DNA of 64,000 nucleotides from contig NC_135053.1 in NCBI RefSeq assembly GCF_051014685.1, forward strand, positions 1,612,001 through 1,676,000. The letters run 5' to 3'. Positions 35,500 to 48,400 of this stretch are shown here, one piece after another; within the stretch, counting starts at the first letter, position 1; each line of letters begins with the position of its first letter. The notes below the pieces were generated by a model. It searched no databases and was not told the DNA's origin. It was given only the letters and a program-made list of their open reading frames with translations. Origin of the DNA: Ptiloglossa arizonensis. Lineage: Eukaryota > Arthropoda > Insecta > Hymenoptera > Colletidae. A program made the translations under genes and the position numbers.

Positions 35500-35706
35500 A
35501 CAATTTCCAGATAACGGTTCGGTGGATCTTTAAGTATAACGTCTCTTCTTTCATAGCATCTACTGTTCATTGGTACCAGATAGTAAAGATATTCAATATG
35601 ACAAAGTATGTAATTTATAAATGTTTCATTATCCTAAAAATTATTTCGAGTGCTTTTTAGACTGTTGCATGCATATCCAGGCCCTATGTACAATTTGTAA
35701 TGTATC
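35500..35706 (+). repeat. Dispersed ~205-bp repeat, copy 2
   Basis: Same orientation as copy 1 at 30.8 kb. The shared frame here reads KYVIYKCFIILKIISSAF and then meets a stop at the position where copy 1 has Arg, so at least this copy is interrupted. A mariner-type MITE follows 14 bases later. Confidence 0.65.
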
Positions 35707-35719
35707 TCTTCTGTAAATA

Positions 35720-35809
35720 CTAGGTTGTGCAATAAGTTTTGTCGTTTTTTCCATTGTAAATGGAGTAGTTCCATTTCTTATGATCGACGAAACTTATCGA
35801 GCAACCTAT
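35720..35809. mobile_element. Mariner-derived mini-MITE (~90 bp)
   Basis: The ends TAGGTTGTGCAATAAGTTT and AAACTTATCGAGCAACCTA are inverted. The following words TTTTGTCGTTTTTTCCATTGTAAATGGA are typical of mariner termini in insects. Flanking TA is present. Only the two ends remain, joined with almost no interior. Confidence 0.75.
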
Positions 35810-37880
35810 TACATCCTGTGCGAGTATCAACTTCCGGGAAAATGCAAGGAAATTCGTAACGTGCGGATCGTTTATGATTTAGAGTCAATGCGGCATACGA
35901 GTAATGTTCTCGGAATGTTCCTTCCTTTTGTTACATAAAAATTATATAATAAATTCGGGCACAATGTTTCACCCAGCTCCGAACGCTTTTGAACAAACTG
36001 TATCGCGTTCGTGTTGCAATAGCATGGAATAGTCGTGTTATTAGGTAACTCGACAACCGAGATGATATCTGTGAACGTATAAACTTCATTGCAAAAACAA
36101 AACTGAAACCGTTACCTGAAATTCGTGTAATAAGCTGCAAGAAATGCTATCGAAAGATTGTCCGTCAGTGTGCGAGAATAGAACAGCGATACGAGCTTTT
36201 ACATTAATTTTATTGGAAGTTGTTCAGTTACCTACAGTCACTTGCAAAAGTCTGCATACAGCATACAAATTACTTTCTTACGGATAATATTCGATCGTCC
36301 GTTGGTAAAAATAAGAAACATTTTTAAAACAGGATTAACATTTTGTAAACGTATAAGAAAACACGAACAAATGTATATGGAAATGTTCCAAGTACGTATT
36401 AATGAATTATTTGTTCTCCATTTTAAATATAAACGATATAGCGTACAACTTTACTATCAGTTTTCGTACTGAATGTATTAGATGAGATTATGGTGGTAAA
36501 AGAAATGCTTCTCGATTCTACCATTTGACTGCATTTTTGTGTGCTCGGTTTAGTCATTGTAGATTCGGAAGGAGTTTAAATTTAACACCAACCAATATAT
36601 GGCATTCCTTGTAAATTCTATGTAATTGTGTGTGTAATAACGGAGAGGTCAAAATTCTGACCAATAAGATTCACATTCCTTCCAAGTGCATTCTTGTCAA
36701 TTCCTAACAATAGACATATCTAACTCGTATATCTATGACAATGATTTGTTGTGCATCCTGGAAGGAGTTATAATTTCATCGTTACTCTCTCTATTTTAAC
36801 AACACATTATCTACATTCTTCTAAATCAGAAATCGACACATTTTGCTCGATAAGGACCGAACAGTAATTACTTTAAATTTTAAGAACTGAAATATCAAGG
36901 ATATTACGTGTATATGTATTTATGTAAGCTGTATTTAAGGAGGTGAATAATTTTTATAAAATGGAATATAATTTTGAGGAAATTAGTGGAGAAGGGAGAG
37001 ATATAATTTATCTTTCTCTAAGACACAATTACTTTTCGTAGGAGTTAAAAGTTAGACTGATTTTGTAACAAAGTTCCTGCCAGGGATTTTCTAGCCATAG
37101 ACAGTGTCAATTATTGAATTGAATTCATGGAAAGGTATCCTCGATGGTAAGGAATGTGACTTCGTGATTCTGTCTTAAGTTTTCGGCCGATTGTAGAATG
37201 AATAATTAAGCACAAAGTTACGTTGCAATTTATCAAATTGAGAAGAACGAACTGAATACGAGAGTAACAAGATGTATCGTGGAATTAATCGCGTAAAATT
37301 TTTAGCGAACTCCTACAGCATGCTGAGGCGTTTGAAATATTGGATACCTTATTGAGCGATAAAATTGTTTCGGTGGATGTCCTATTTAGAACGAGGCTAC
37401 AGGCACTCGTGCATAACCATACTTACTAAAATCGAACTAACTGAAAAGCCATAAGCTTTTAGTGGTTTTAGTCTGTTGGTAGAAAGGCGGTAACTGTTAA
37501 CGGTGGATCGAGGTAAATCAGTGACCCGCGAAAAAGTGTACGGCGGCTCGCTGTTATCCTGCTCGTATGATTCTGGAGCAGGCGGACTTCATTTGCGAGT
37601 AATTGCATCTCGAGTTAATTCCAGAGACCGCTAATAGCGAAATAGCGGATGTTTCGAAACGAGTGGGTAGATGTAACATATTTTAGTTTCTCTAACGTCA
37701 CTCTGTGAAAACGAAAACAAAAGGCTGAAGTTCAATAAGAAATGCCATTAGCTGTCATAGAATGTTACATAATTAATCGACCGAACTATGTGAATATATT
37801 CTTTAAATAGAAACAACAGACGCTCGAAACTTTTAAGAAAGCTCCAAAAATTTCAGAGCGAATGTAATAAAAGAAACACT
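35810..37880. other. Gene-poor stretch
   Basis: No gene supported. Short open frames are scattered and unlinked. A balanced-composition block at 37.54-37.66 kb, with TAATTGCATCTCGAGTTAATT-type homeodomain-like words, may be regulatory. Confidence 0.3.
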
Positions 37881-38132
37881 GTGCTTAGAACGTTTTCGAC
37901 CCCATACGTGGGCCCACTTCGGAAAATACATGTGAATTACGAGTTAAGAAAATATAGACAGTTTTTGATTATTCTTGCAAAAGTACCTTATGATCAAATA
38001 AGTATTAACATCGAATATGTCACACACGAAGACACAATACCTCTTCCAAGTGTTACTCTTTGTAAATTGAAGTATTCTACAAGAACGCTACCCATTAATC
38101 AAAAAAAAGCTGGTACAGAGAGTACGAAATAA
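37881..38132 (+). CDS. Weak DEG/ENaC-like open frame (possible pseudogene fragment)
   Basis: The open frame ends with TIPLPSVTLCKLKYS followed by a short tail and stop. DEG/ENaC (pickpocket) sodium channels have a post-TM1 motif of the form F-P-A-V-T-I-C-N, often preceded by a hydrophilic beta segment, and the upstream QISINIEYVTHED fits that loosely. No clear first transmembrane helix precedes it and the frame stops about 20 residues after the motif, so it cannot be a complete channel. It could be a relic exon or coincidence. AATAATAAA follows the stop. Confidence 0.2.
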   Translation: MLRTFSTPYVGPLRKIHVNYELRKYRQFLIILAKVPYDQISINIEYVTHEDTIPLPSVTLCKLKYSTRTLPINQKKAGTESTK

Positions 38133-38538
38133 TAAATTTTTCATATTTATCATATTTATATACTGTCTGTTTAATAACAGATATTATTCATATTTACTAT
38201 TATCGAACGTCAAAATTGTATCGAATACATCTAAGGATTCGTAACGCGTGATTCGTTTGAAAAATGACGAGTCCACGATATATCGTGGGTTTTCCAAGAT
38301 TTTCTATTTTCGTAATTCATTCTCGATTCCGTTGTAAATTCATGAAATTGCGAAGTTACGATTGCGCATAATTTCATAAGATTTATTGTTTCCTACGCCT
38401 CCTTGGCTTTCACGAAAGTGTTTCATCTTCGATTCGATTAAGTATCGTTGCAAAAGACGCATTCGCATTCTCACGTGCAATGTGTCCACTTTGTGCCTAC
38501 GTGTCCATTGAACTAAGTGGATTTAATGCGTGCCACAG

Positions 38539-38714
38539 GTATTTTCTATGTGGAGACGACCGACGTTCCGCAAGAGAACTTCCGTTGCGCATCCTGTTAC
38601 AACCAGATAGTCATTTGCAAAGCACGATGCGTGGATCTCGGAGACATCAATGCCGCGTTTGTTACGAATACTCCACAGCTTGGTTACACCTGTTGCTTCG
38701 CGAGATACAATTAA
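38539..38714 (+). CDS. 3'-terminal exon of a six-cysteine, probably secreted protein
   Basis: An acceptor (GCGTGCCACAG) precedes an open frame that enters in phase 1 and ends with TAA at 38712-38714. The 57 full codons start IFYVETTDVPQENF and contain six cysteines spaced C-x2-C-x6-C-x3-C-x19-CC, ending in FARYN. An even cysteine count, the compact size and the clear rise in GC relative to the flanks support a real exon of an extracellular disulfide-bonded protein. I could not match the spacing to a named family. The upstream exon, expected to carry a signal peptide and to end in phase 1, was not identified in the window. Confidence 0.5.
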
Positions 38715-41004
38715 CTTACCGTTTCGTAATTGACCTGAAAGCGTTGTTTTATCTCAAACAACAGTAATATTTAACAATCGGGTTAACGTACACATCGAGA
38801 TTCTTCGAAATCGAGATTCAAAGTGGTCAAGAAAATTGGAAAGTTGGGTCGCCTTCGTATTTCCATCACTCGTCGTTAAATCGGTTCAGAATATCGATAC
38901 AAACGACGTGACAAATAATTAATAATCAACATAATCATCGTGTATAATGGCGCTTAGTTGTTTAATCTTCTTAAATTCAAGCGTACGATCAATCGTGATT
39001 CCATTTGATACAATTTGCATAATTATTCGCATCTTGAGACTACTTAACGCGCGTTGAATTTAGATTTTAATTAACCTTCTGCAAGTATTTCCACACAAAG
39101 TCATGTTCTGTGACCAGTGTGAAACAATTTAATATGGTAATATTGACACTCTAATGTATAAAAATACTATGTAGTTTTACATTATTGTTCCGTTGTTTTT
39201 TTTTTGTTGTTTATCGTTGCGTTCTTAATACAATTTTCCCAACGAAATGTTGCAAATATAATTAGTTCTGCTGTACGAAGCTTCAAGAATTTTTAACGGT
39301 AAAATATTTTCTTAAGTTCGTTAGAAAATTGTTGCGTTTAAAATTGGTTCGCTTCTAAAATTGGTTCGGGACTATTTTATTTTTATAAATTATTTCGTAT
39401 TTGTAATAGAATTGTATACAACTTCAAAATACATTAAATGGAAAAATGAAAGTACGCGGAATCGTTGATTTCTTCGTTCTTCTACAACCTTTCGAAAATA
39501 AGATTAACTTGAAAAATTGTCGATCTTCTTTTCATCGCAAAAGTCCAGCAATTTCAACGGAAGTTCATTTCCTTATAATAATCGTACAATAAATTCTGAT
39601 TTTCTATCGAATGCCGTACTTTGAGTATCAGTTTAACGACACAAGAGAAAATTGGCACCACTTTTGTTTTCAGGGGCTCATTACAGACTTTTAATCTGAA
39701 ATCTCTTAATTATATGTTTTGAAAGGAATAAGTACTGTGTTTTCCTACATAAAACATAGCTGCATGTAAATGTTCCTACTTTCAAATTTATGAAAGGATA
39801 TAATTTGAAATTTAAAATATTCCAACTCATTGCTGTCCTATATGTAGCGCATATAGTGCTGATTCCGTTCGATGGAAAAGAAACTTGTTCCATCGGATTA
39901 TTATACAAGATCCTTTATTTTATTTTGCATTTACAATTTTATCGTCGTTAGAACGTAAAACAAGGAAATACATAAGGGAAATCTTTTCCATTGCATCATT
40001 AAAATACAACAACAGTATTTCCGTGGGAAAAAACGAATATCTTCGCATTATTCAAGTATTTATTTGTATCGTGTAAATATTCAATTTATATGCGTAACAT
40101 TTCATATATTGTTTCCACCGAACTACACAAAAACACGATCTTTGTACAGGTGTTGCGTTCTAATTCTTTAAATAACGCGAAAAGTATTGTACAAGTAAAG
40201 TAAAAGTTCCAACATTCGATAGAGATATTATTAAAATTTTAATCGTTACAGAGATGTTCACCAAAGAATAGTGTTTTTACATACGTTTTGACACACGTAT
40301 AAGAAATGTACGTATGTGAAAGGAACCAGAGTTCTAATCTTCTTAAATTTGTATTTCATTCTGAAATTATGATCCCGATTGTTTAAAAGTCATTGGAAAG
40401 TATAGCTCATTTTCTAGAAAGACGAATAAAAAAATTGCGAGATCTACCATGCCCTGCTCAACATCGTGCTCTATAATTAATTACTCGTACTTGTAAAAAC
40501 CGTATCTGGCGTAAGTATATTTTACTTCTCTCTTTTCGGTTCATTTCTTACTCTTGATTTTACCATCCGGCATAAGAAAGCAATATAGTAGAGTATCTTT
40601 TTCGGTATACCGTGTATCTTACTTTCCAAACGCGGACGTTCGCAAAATGTCTGCGAATCGAAAATTTCATCGCAATCGGAAGCTCGACATAAAACGTTAT
40701 AATTACTTCCCAAGATCGATCGTTTAATTAGTCGGTCGTTAATTAATGATGAACCTTAATGGTTAGAAGAGCATGCTCGAATCCCATTGGGAATCGCGCC
40801 GAGAGAGTCATTAACGAATCGAGATAAGCAGAAACGATGTCTTGAAAAATTAAGCAATCAGCCTCTAATCGCAGGTGCGGAGAACCCGTCGACCTGTGTT
40901 GAAGAATTTCGACGCGGACGTATCTTGGCGTATCTATCGGGGCTTGCAGAACGCGCCGCGGAGGGAACACGCAACTCGCTCGATTTTATCACGAATTGTG
41001 CGTT
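38715..41004. other. Noncoding stretch
   Basis: AT-rich up to 40.7 kb with no exon. From 40.74 to 41.02 kb the DNA is GC-richer and open on both strands (40787-41020 plus, 40743-40970 minus), without domain or splice evidence to choose a strand. Confidence 0.3.
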
Positions 41005-41320
41005 ACTGACCTCGCGTTAAAGGTTCGTTTTCACGTAACGTAAAATTACACCGAATGTCGCGTAATTCGTCCAATCTTGGACATTTAAATTTCAGGTGGC
41101 CCGTTTATTCTGTTATTTCCTATAGAAACAATTTTTTTTCCAAACGTTAACAACGCGGTACCGATCTCGTGCCAAAGGTTTGTTTTCACGTGATAGACAA
41201 TTACATCGAGTATCGCGTAATTTATCACCGTAAAAATTTTAAAGCACGCGTTGTTTATTTATTCTATCGTATCCTAACGAAGTAATTTCTATCGAAACGT
41301 TGATAACTTTAGTCGACACC
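41005..41320. repeat. Two-copy tandem repeat (~156 bp)
   Basis: AAAGGTTCGTTTTCACGTAA at about 41.02 kb recurs as AAAGGTTTGTTTTCACGTGA at about 41.17 kb. Each is followed by an ATTACA-CGA-TCGCGTAAT block and then a TATTCTRT...CCTA block. The two units are roughly 75 percent alike by eye. Confidence 0.6.
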
Positions 41321-41934
41321 ATGTTGCTCAGCGACTATTGTCGTGACACGAAACTACGTATTGTCGTTGCAAAGTCGTGGTTTCGTCTCGCACAACAACG
41401 GACCTTAATTGCAAGGCTCGCGTGTTTTTAACGTTTCGCACTCCAGTGGCGTTCAACGTCGACTGTATTTGACCGTACGATGCTTTCGATCGTGGTAGTC
41501 CTTGTTCGCGCTTGTTACGCCTTCACCGACAAACTAATGTGCGACGAAGAATATTAGAGTGGATAGGGAATGGAATGTTGAGACTTCCTGTTATTTCCTA
41601 GCGCTACACTTGCGAAGCATTCACATGGTAGCCGCGGATAATTTCACTCGCAACGATACCGAGAACTTAGTTTGTAAAGTCAAAGGTTCCACCGAACGAT
41701 GCAAAATTCATCGATGTCTCGGTTGACTCTAACTTTTTCTCAACCCCTACATGGAAACTGGATCGTTGTAATTGAACATCGAGTGGAAAATGTACTCTTT
41801 CTGTACAGTAAAAAAGAAACGAAAGAAAATTTAACAGCAAAGTGACAAGAATTGAGTTACGATTTGTTACGTTTCGCGAGGAAAATATGTGAAACGTAAT
41901 TGTGAAAAATTTAGGATAACTATAAATATGTATC

Positions 41935-41998
41935 TACAGTACACGCACGAGGAGATTGCATTTGGAATTATGACGGGTTCTATTCCTTCAGAAATGAA
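41935..41998. mobile_element. Partial MITE copy (left end only)
   Basis: TACAGTACACGCACGAGGAG then GATTGCATTTGGAATTATGACGGG matches the left end of the MITEs at 16326 and 19877. The right half was not found, so this copy is truncated. Confidence 0.65.
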
Positions 41999-42307
41999 TA
42001 TTTATTTCTAATCTTGAGCACATTTGAAGCTAATATACACGCGTTTCAGTGTCGTATTTTTTAATACTCGTACGCATAAAATGTATACTTAACGCTTCGA
42101 TATAATGTTTTTAATATCTTCATGAACCACTTTCATTTAAATATTTGCGGCAGTGTGTAACAACTTGGTACGGTTAAAAGAGAAGAGAATATTTCTAAAC
42201 GACGAAGATTGAGAAAAATGAAAATCGCATCATTGGACACGATCGCCGCGTCGTTAAGGTCGCGGTACACTTATTTTACGCAGAATACAGGTGTTCCTCT
42301 TTTTCAG

Positions 42308-42472
42308 TAGCTACAAAACTGTCAGTGCAGCTGCTACAACCACTACAACTGTTTCAGCTAATACTGCTAATACAGCTAATACAGCTACTACAGTTATTAC
42401 TGTTACTATAGCTACTACTGTCGCTACTGTTACTATTGTTATCAATATGATTATTGCTATTATTGCTATTAC
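42308..42472 (+). repeat. Imperfect ACT/GCT/ATT trinucleotide-type repeat
   Basis: Interspersed CTACTA, CAGCTAATA and TACTGTTA words make a degenerate triplet repeat. It would translate as Ala/Thr/Val/Ile-rich sequence in one frame, which is why a 72-codon open frame exists there. There is no sign that it is translated. Confidence 0.75.
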
Positions 42473-45400
42473 TATATATAATGTAAGAAAACGTATCTCA
42501 ATAAAATAAATTTACTCAGAGTTAAGCAATACCATTCGTATTTATTTTTCGAGCATTTAACCATTTCTTCGCATTTCAAAATGTTGGGGATTCTTGAAAC
42601 TGCGATATCACTTCTAAGAAATTCTGCGAATTCAATTTTCTAGGATTCGGGTGAGAGATTTTTGCCGATTTTAAAACTCGATATCGAAAGAGCAGGATAT
42701 CGAAGGAAGTGGTGCAAGATTTCACGAGTTGATAGAACTGTGACGTCGCTTCAACGAAAGTTTCGAATTTAATTTTAATTCTACATTTACTGTTAATAAA
42801 CTAAGGAATTGGACGAAGGAACCGAAAGAGTCTGATTAAATAAACGTTTGAAGTTTTCTTCACTCGCATCAATCATCTTCGCTCTTAAATGTAGGGTGCG
42901 CTAGAAAACCACTGGTTTTTCACGAAGCCAGAACGTCCGACACCAGCTTCCATAAAGTGAAATGCCTTTTCTATACCTCGTCTGTGCTTTTTATTTCGAA
43001 ACAAATATAAACATTTTTTCTTAAAAAGTTATCACATAATACGTGACATTCATTCGATTCGTTGTTATTATATGTTTATCAAGTTATCTATAAGTAAAAT
43101 GTATAAAAATTAGTAAATATATATTTAAAAAATTGTCTTGAATTAATTGTAGATATCTACAAATACTACTATAAATATTACTAAGTCCAAGGGCTCCAAA
43201 GACTGAAAAATTTGAGAACCGTTGATCCAACGTATTTTAAAATTGTAAAAATTTATTCAATTATGATTTATTTCAATTACGTTCTTATTTGTTACTGTTT
43301 TAAACTGATAAATTTCGATAAAACCTGTACGCATTGAAAGGGGAAAAACTTAATTCGAAGAATATATCAAAAATTTTACAATACTTCAAATGAATTATAA
43401 ATTTATGCTGCTAAAGTAAACGTTTGAATTTAATTTTGTGGCACATCGTCCGATTAATAGTGTGGATAAAACGACAGAAAGATATATTCCTTTCGTTTTT
43501 CATAATGTAGAGAACGATGGGAACCACATGTTTTAGTATCTTGTAGAAGCTGTGGTACCGTATGTTACGCACTGTGACATTGCAACATGGAATAACAGGA
43601 AGGACAAGATAATTTGTACGCGTATCAATACTGTACCATCTGCTTTCTTGACAGCTGAATGGTGAGTTTAACGGTCCATGAGTTACACACATTTTTTAAA
43701 TATTTTGAGCACTTTTTACCATCTGACTTCACCTTTTAACGTACTCTTGGACGTATTAAATATTTCAAAAATTTCTTCTTCACTTTTTTTCTTTATTTTA
43801 TCATCTTCTTGCGATGTTCATTCGTTCTTTCTATGGAAACAACTTTTATTCTTTTCTTCGTTACGATCTAAAATATTGATTTATGTAACCCTAAAAATCA
43901 TTGGAAGTCACTTTTATAATAAAATCGTTGCGCTTTAACAATGACACTGCGATTAAAAGAAAAAGTGTCTCAGTTAAGCCACATAGAAAGGTTAAGAAGT
44001 TTCTGTAATAATAATAAAAGATAAACCTTAATTTTATTTTGTAATACTGTAATAATAATCTTTGAAGTGTCATACAAAGATTCAAAATAACAATAATTAC
44101 ATTTCCCTCCTCGAATAGAAAATATTATATAAGCCCTTAAACCAGTATTTTCCAAAGTAGGGGAATATTCCAAAATATATTTTTCTCGTATTGTTTTAAA
44201 CTTACCGCTTAACCGGGGCAAAGTTTATTTTTTCGTTTTAGAGGTAATCTTCGACCAGAAACCATTGGTCGAAACCATAACGGACCGTGTACGCGAAGTA
44301 TGGAACTTCCTGTGAAATAATCTGATTTTGATTATCGCGATAGGTAGGTCTATTTCGATAGAAATCGGTACTGTCATCGAAGATAACGAGTGAATGGCTC
44401 GGAGAGTCGGTCGACGAACCTCTTGATTGAGAATTAAAAAGATTCGCGAACAGAACTCGCGCAACGAAAGTCTGTATCGGGTGAAGAACGGTCATTAACT
44501 TCGCTCGACACGAATCCGTGTCTCTTTCTCCATTTGTCTTCGCGATCGCCGCGTACGGACTTTCACCTCTCTCGTCGATAAATAAATGTATTATTGACGA
44601 GAAACGAAGGGACCGTAACCCGTTCGCCATTATTCGTAACCGCTCGGTGGAAAAATCGTATTATCCACACACTTGTTGCAATTCTATGTAGGCTGCATTT
44701 TCTCTTTAATTGCTCGGTCAGTTCCGGATTCGCTTTGGAAATTGAACATCCTATCATCGAAGTATCTCATCACCGAAGCATAGGTGCGAAGTAATTACTG
44801 TGTCGAGACGAGTGCAAATAAGTAAGTAGTTCTTTTAAATGAACGCAATTTGTTCGTTGCATGCATCGCCTTTTTATTATTTTTTCTTTTTCTTCTTTTT
44901 TTTTTTTTTTTTTAATAGAATACACTCGCTGTATCGTGGATGTATATTATTTTTAAAGTTGAGTCTACAGAAATGTAGTTCAAGAGATTGAAAATATCCC
45001 GTACAAGAAGGAATGTTATATAATTAATTCTTCAAGCTCAAAAAGTATATAACGAAAGAGGTACTAAATTTCTCGAGTCATAGTTTGCAACACACCTGAC
45101 AGAGATCAGTGTGCGAATTTAAAAATGTTCGTTAATCGTGATATCAATTATAACTGCAAATCTTTCCAACCGCGCACAAATGATCCTACAGTTTCTAATC
45201 TGGATATGTTTTATGTGGTATGTATTAGCAGTGAATGTAAAAGATGAGTGAAGAATTTGTTTCCCAATTTCTTTTTCTTTTTTTTTTTGTTTGCAGGAAC
45301 ATTTTTCTAGTAAATTCCGAAACTAACAATGCGGAAGATTTAAAACATCGACGAAGGTAAATAATGCAAGAATTTGAAACAAATTACTCGCTCAAAGAAA

Positions 45401-48400
45401 AGAAAAAAAAACGAGTCATACGAAGTGTGTCCATTGTGAATTAAGCTTTTCGCTTTATCGAATAAGGTCTGTACGAACTTGTGATTCATGCATCGCGTGG
45501 ATGCATCTGAAAAAATAGATCATTACTGTGTTAGACAAGGCTACCCTGGTTTCCTCTTTCCGCTCCAATAGCGTTGCATGTTATCACGTGTTATCGCGTT
45601 TAGGGGAAAAAAAGGATACGTCGTAGAAACTGGAATTTCTGGTTGACTATGACTCTTTTCCCGTGATGCTGTCAAGATAAAAGAATCATTTTTGAAGGAT
45701 ACACTGGACTACCTAAACGAAATTTAAACATCTGTATTGCAAACTAAACGTTTACATACAAATTTATAATTTATATTATTTATATTAGACAGTTTCGCAT
45801 TATTTTATGAAATCGTATAAACACCGGTTGGTATTAAAATTAACAGGTAATAAAGTACGTATCATTTTTCCATAAAAGGGTACGAGGTTTTACGTGTAAT
45901 TATTTATTTGCAATAATAGTTGTATTTTGACAATTTATTCGTTTTGCACAAACAGTAAATAGTTTCTTGAATTTTTACGAACCTTTCTCCCGAAAATGGT
46001 GTCCTTACAATCTTATTTACTTATTTATTCATTAAACAGGAGAACCTTTTAGTTGGTTCTTAGAGACAGATATTTATTTAGAGTACAAAACTTACAAAAT
46101 TCAGTCACGAGTAGACAAAGCACGAATCAATTCATACTTAAAGTTATTAAATAGTGAAAGAATAAAAATAAAAATAATTCTCAATTACGCGATTTATACA
46201 ATTATATAATATTTGTCATATTTTTTACGGCGAAGGATATTAATTTTAGTAGACTTTGGCGAGAATCTAACATAAAATAAAAGTAATATTTCAGTGCAGA
46301 TAACGTTGCCATCGTGCGTTATACGTTTCCTTTCAAGGGGTAACGGACACAATGTTTTAATGCTTTAATTTTGTATTAAACGACAACAACAGAATTTAAA
46401 TAGTCTTTATCTAATCGGATGGAAGAAATGATTGTATCTCCATAATGCACACGTGCACGAAGACCAAATGTGTCACTGGTTTCTTTTGAATTCTAATGTC
46501 TGCGAATAACTCTCGAGTGAACTTGTTTTTGTGCAAATGGCTAGGAGATCACGCAAGATTCTGCAGGTTTCCTGCCCGATGACTTCATGTAACATGGATC
46601 GCATTCTTCGCCTTTCCTTATTGCGGCAAATGTTTCTTCTCTGTGGTAAATTTCATTCTGAAAAAATAAGAAAAGCTTTTTGTATAATCAACGACTTGTT
46701 CCGTAGAGAACCATTAACTTACAAATTAAACAACTGAAAATTTCAGAACCAATTAGTTCACGAATACGTTCATCGAGACCTTTTTGCTTTCTCCAATGAG
46801 TTCTGTAATCCTCAATGGTTTATCTACAGTTAATTTACACTTTATGTAACATGTTTAAGGTTTTGAGGTAACGGATGTCTTACAACGTAGCAACAAATTA
46901 TCTTCTAATCGCTTTAAGTAGGATATCTTTGAATACTTCAAACTTGTCTTCGCGATTACTATGGCTAACAATTTTGAATTTTTCATCTATAATTTACGTT
47001 TTGAAAATACTATTATTTAATGCGAAAACTACTGTGTAATTATAATTCGTATTTTAAGATAAAATTATATTTACATGCCTTATGCGTGTAGTGAAATATT
47101 CATATATGCTATATCTATGCTTATAATTATAATTTAATGTTTCAGTTGCTTCTCCATGAATAAAGAAATCGCGTTGTTCCAATAACCTGTTAATTCGATC
47201 GAATAGTTTTGTCTAACACTTCATTACAGTATGTTAATAAGAAATTATTTATTCCGTTGAAATAAAAATAAAATATTCGAATTTTCGTTCAATATTTCGT
47301 TAATATTCGATACTTCGTTAATGTAATTTGTTACAAAATTTCACTGAACCAAGATGTAACTAACATGTAATGTAATTTTGAATTCAGGAATAGTTACTCT
47401 AATCGACGATAGAAAGACATTAGAATTTATGTCACCGCATTTCGCAGAATATTGGCATTGAAATCACTACATTTCGTCATCAAACACCTACTCGTGCTGA
47501 CACGATTTTCGACGCAATGGAAACTTAATTAAAAAATTTAAATTACGGTGAATTTTTATCGAAAATGAAAATGAATACAGAAACCATGAATATTCATCTC
47601 ACGTTCTATTTTTTCTCCGAGTTGTTTAGAAGAATTACAATTTATGCCAACGAACCGAGTTTCTCTGAAACTTTTCCAATATCGTTGAACTCGTTCCAAA
47701 GACCTTTTAAGTCTTTGCTCCGAAAAACAATTTCTTCGTAGATAAACATATTATAAATTACACTCGGATTGATAAAGACAACGAGGAAGTGGACGAGTCT
47801 AATCCTAAGAAAGTCGAAAGCCGGCAGTTGAATCCGCGGCGAGACGAAAGTAAAAGTGAAGCGAGGCCAATTTACTTTTAACGTGTATCAGTGACGGTCC
47901 ATTACACTTTCAGCGGATAATATCTGCTTATAATCAGGGATCGATTTCATTCCGTTCGATCAGCTTCGATATTCAGCGTCGATAACCGACGGTTTCCCTT
48001 CCATTTTTAACCAATCCAATGAATGCAAACGGAATTCGACTTGTTTCTCGGTGAACATAATACGTACTTTCCCTGAACCTGTTTACAACAACGATCACCC
48101 ACAATGTACTCTATTACATAAAAAATAATCTTTTTATTACCGTAATGAAAATAGTTCGATTGTTTGTTCACTGCGTACCTAATTCTTAAGTATTTTCGCG
48201 ATTACCACGAATAAGTTAGAAATCAAATATAAAATGAACGTTTGTAGGAATTTAACGGGGACAGTAACACCGTTATTTTTATTAAAATTTGTTTTCTCCG
48301 TAATGGATACTTTCTCATCGCTGTAAGAATACGTATATTCGTTCATGTTAGTCCAATATTCGATCGATCTTAAAGAATAATCGCAAGTAATCTTAAACAC

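Noticed and set aside
42291..42509. 72-codon Ala/Thr/Val-rich open frame
   Set aside because: It is the translation of a degenerate triplet repeat.
44238..44630. 130-codon minus-strand open frame
   Set aside because: No domain, no clear start context or splice sites, and overlapping open frames occur in other registers.
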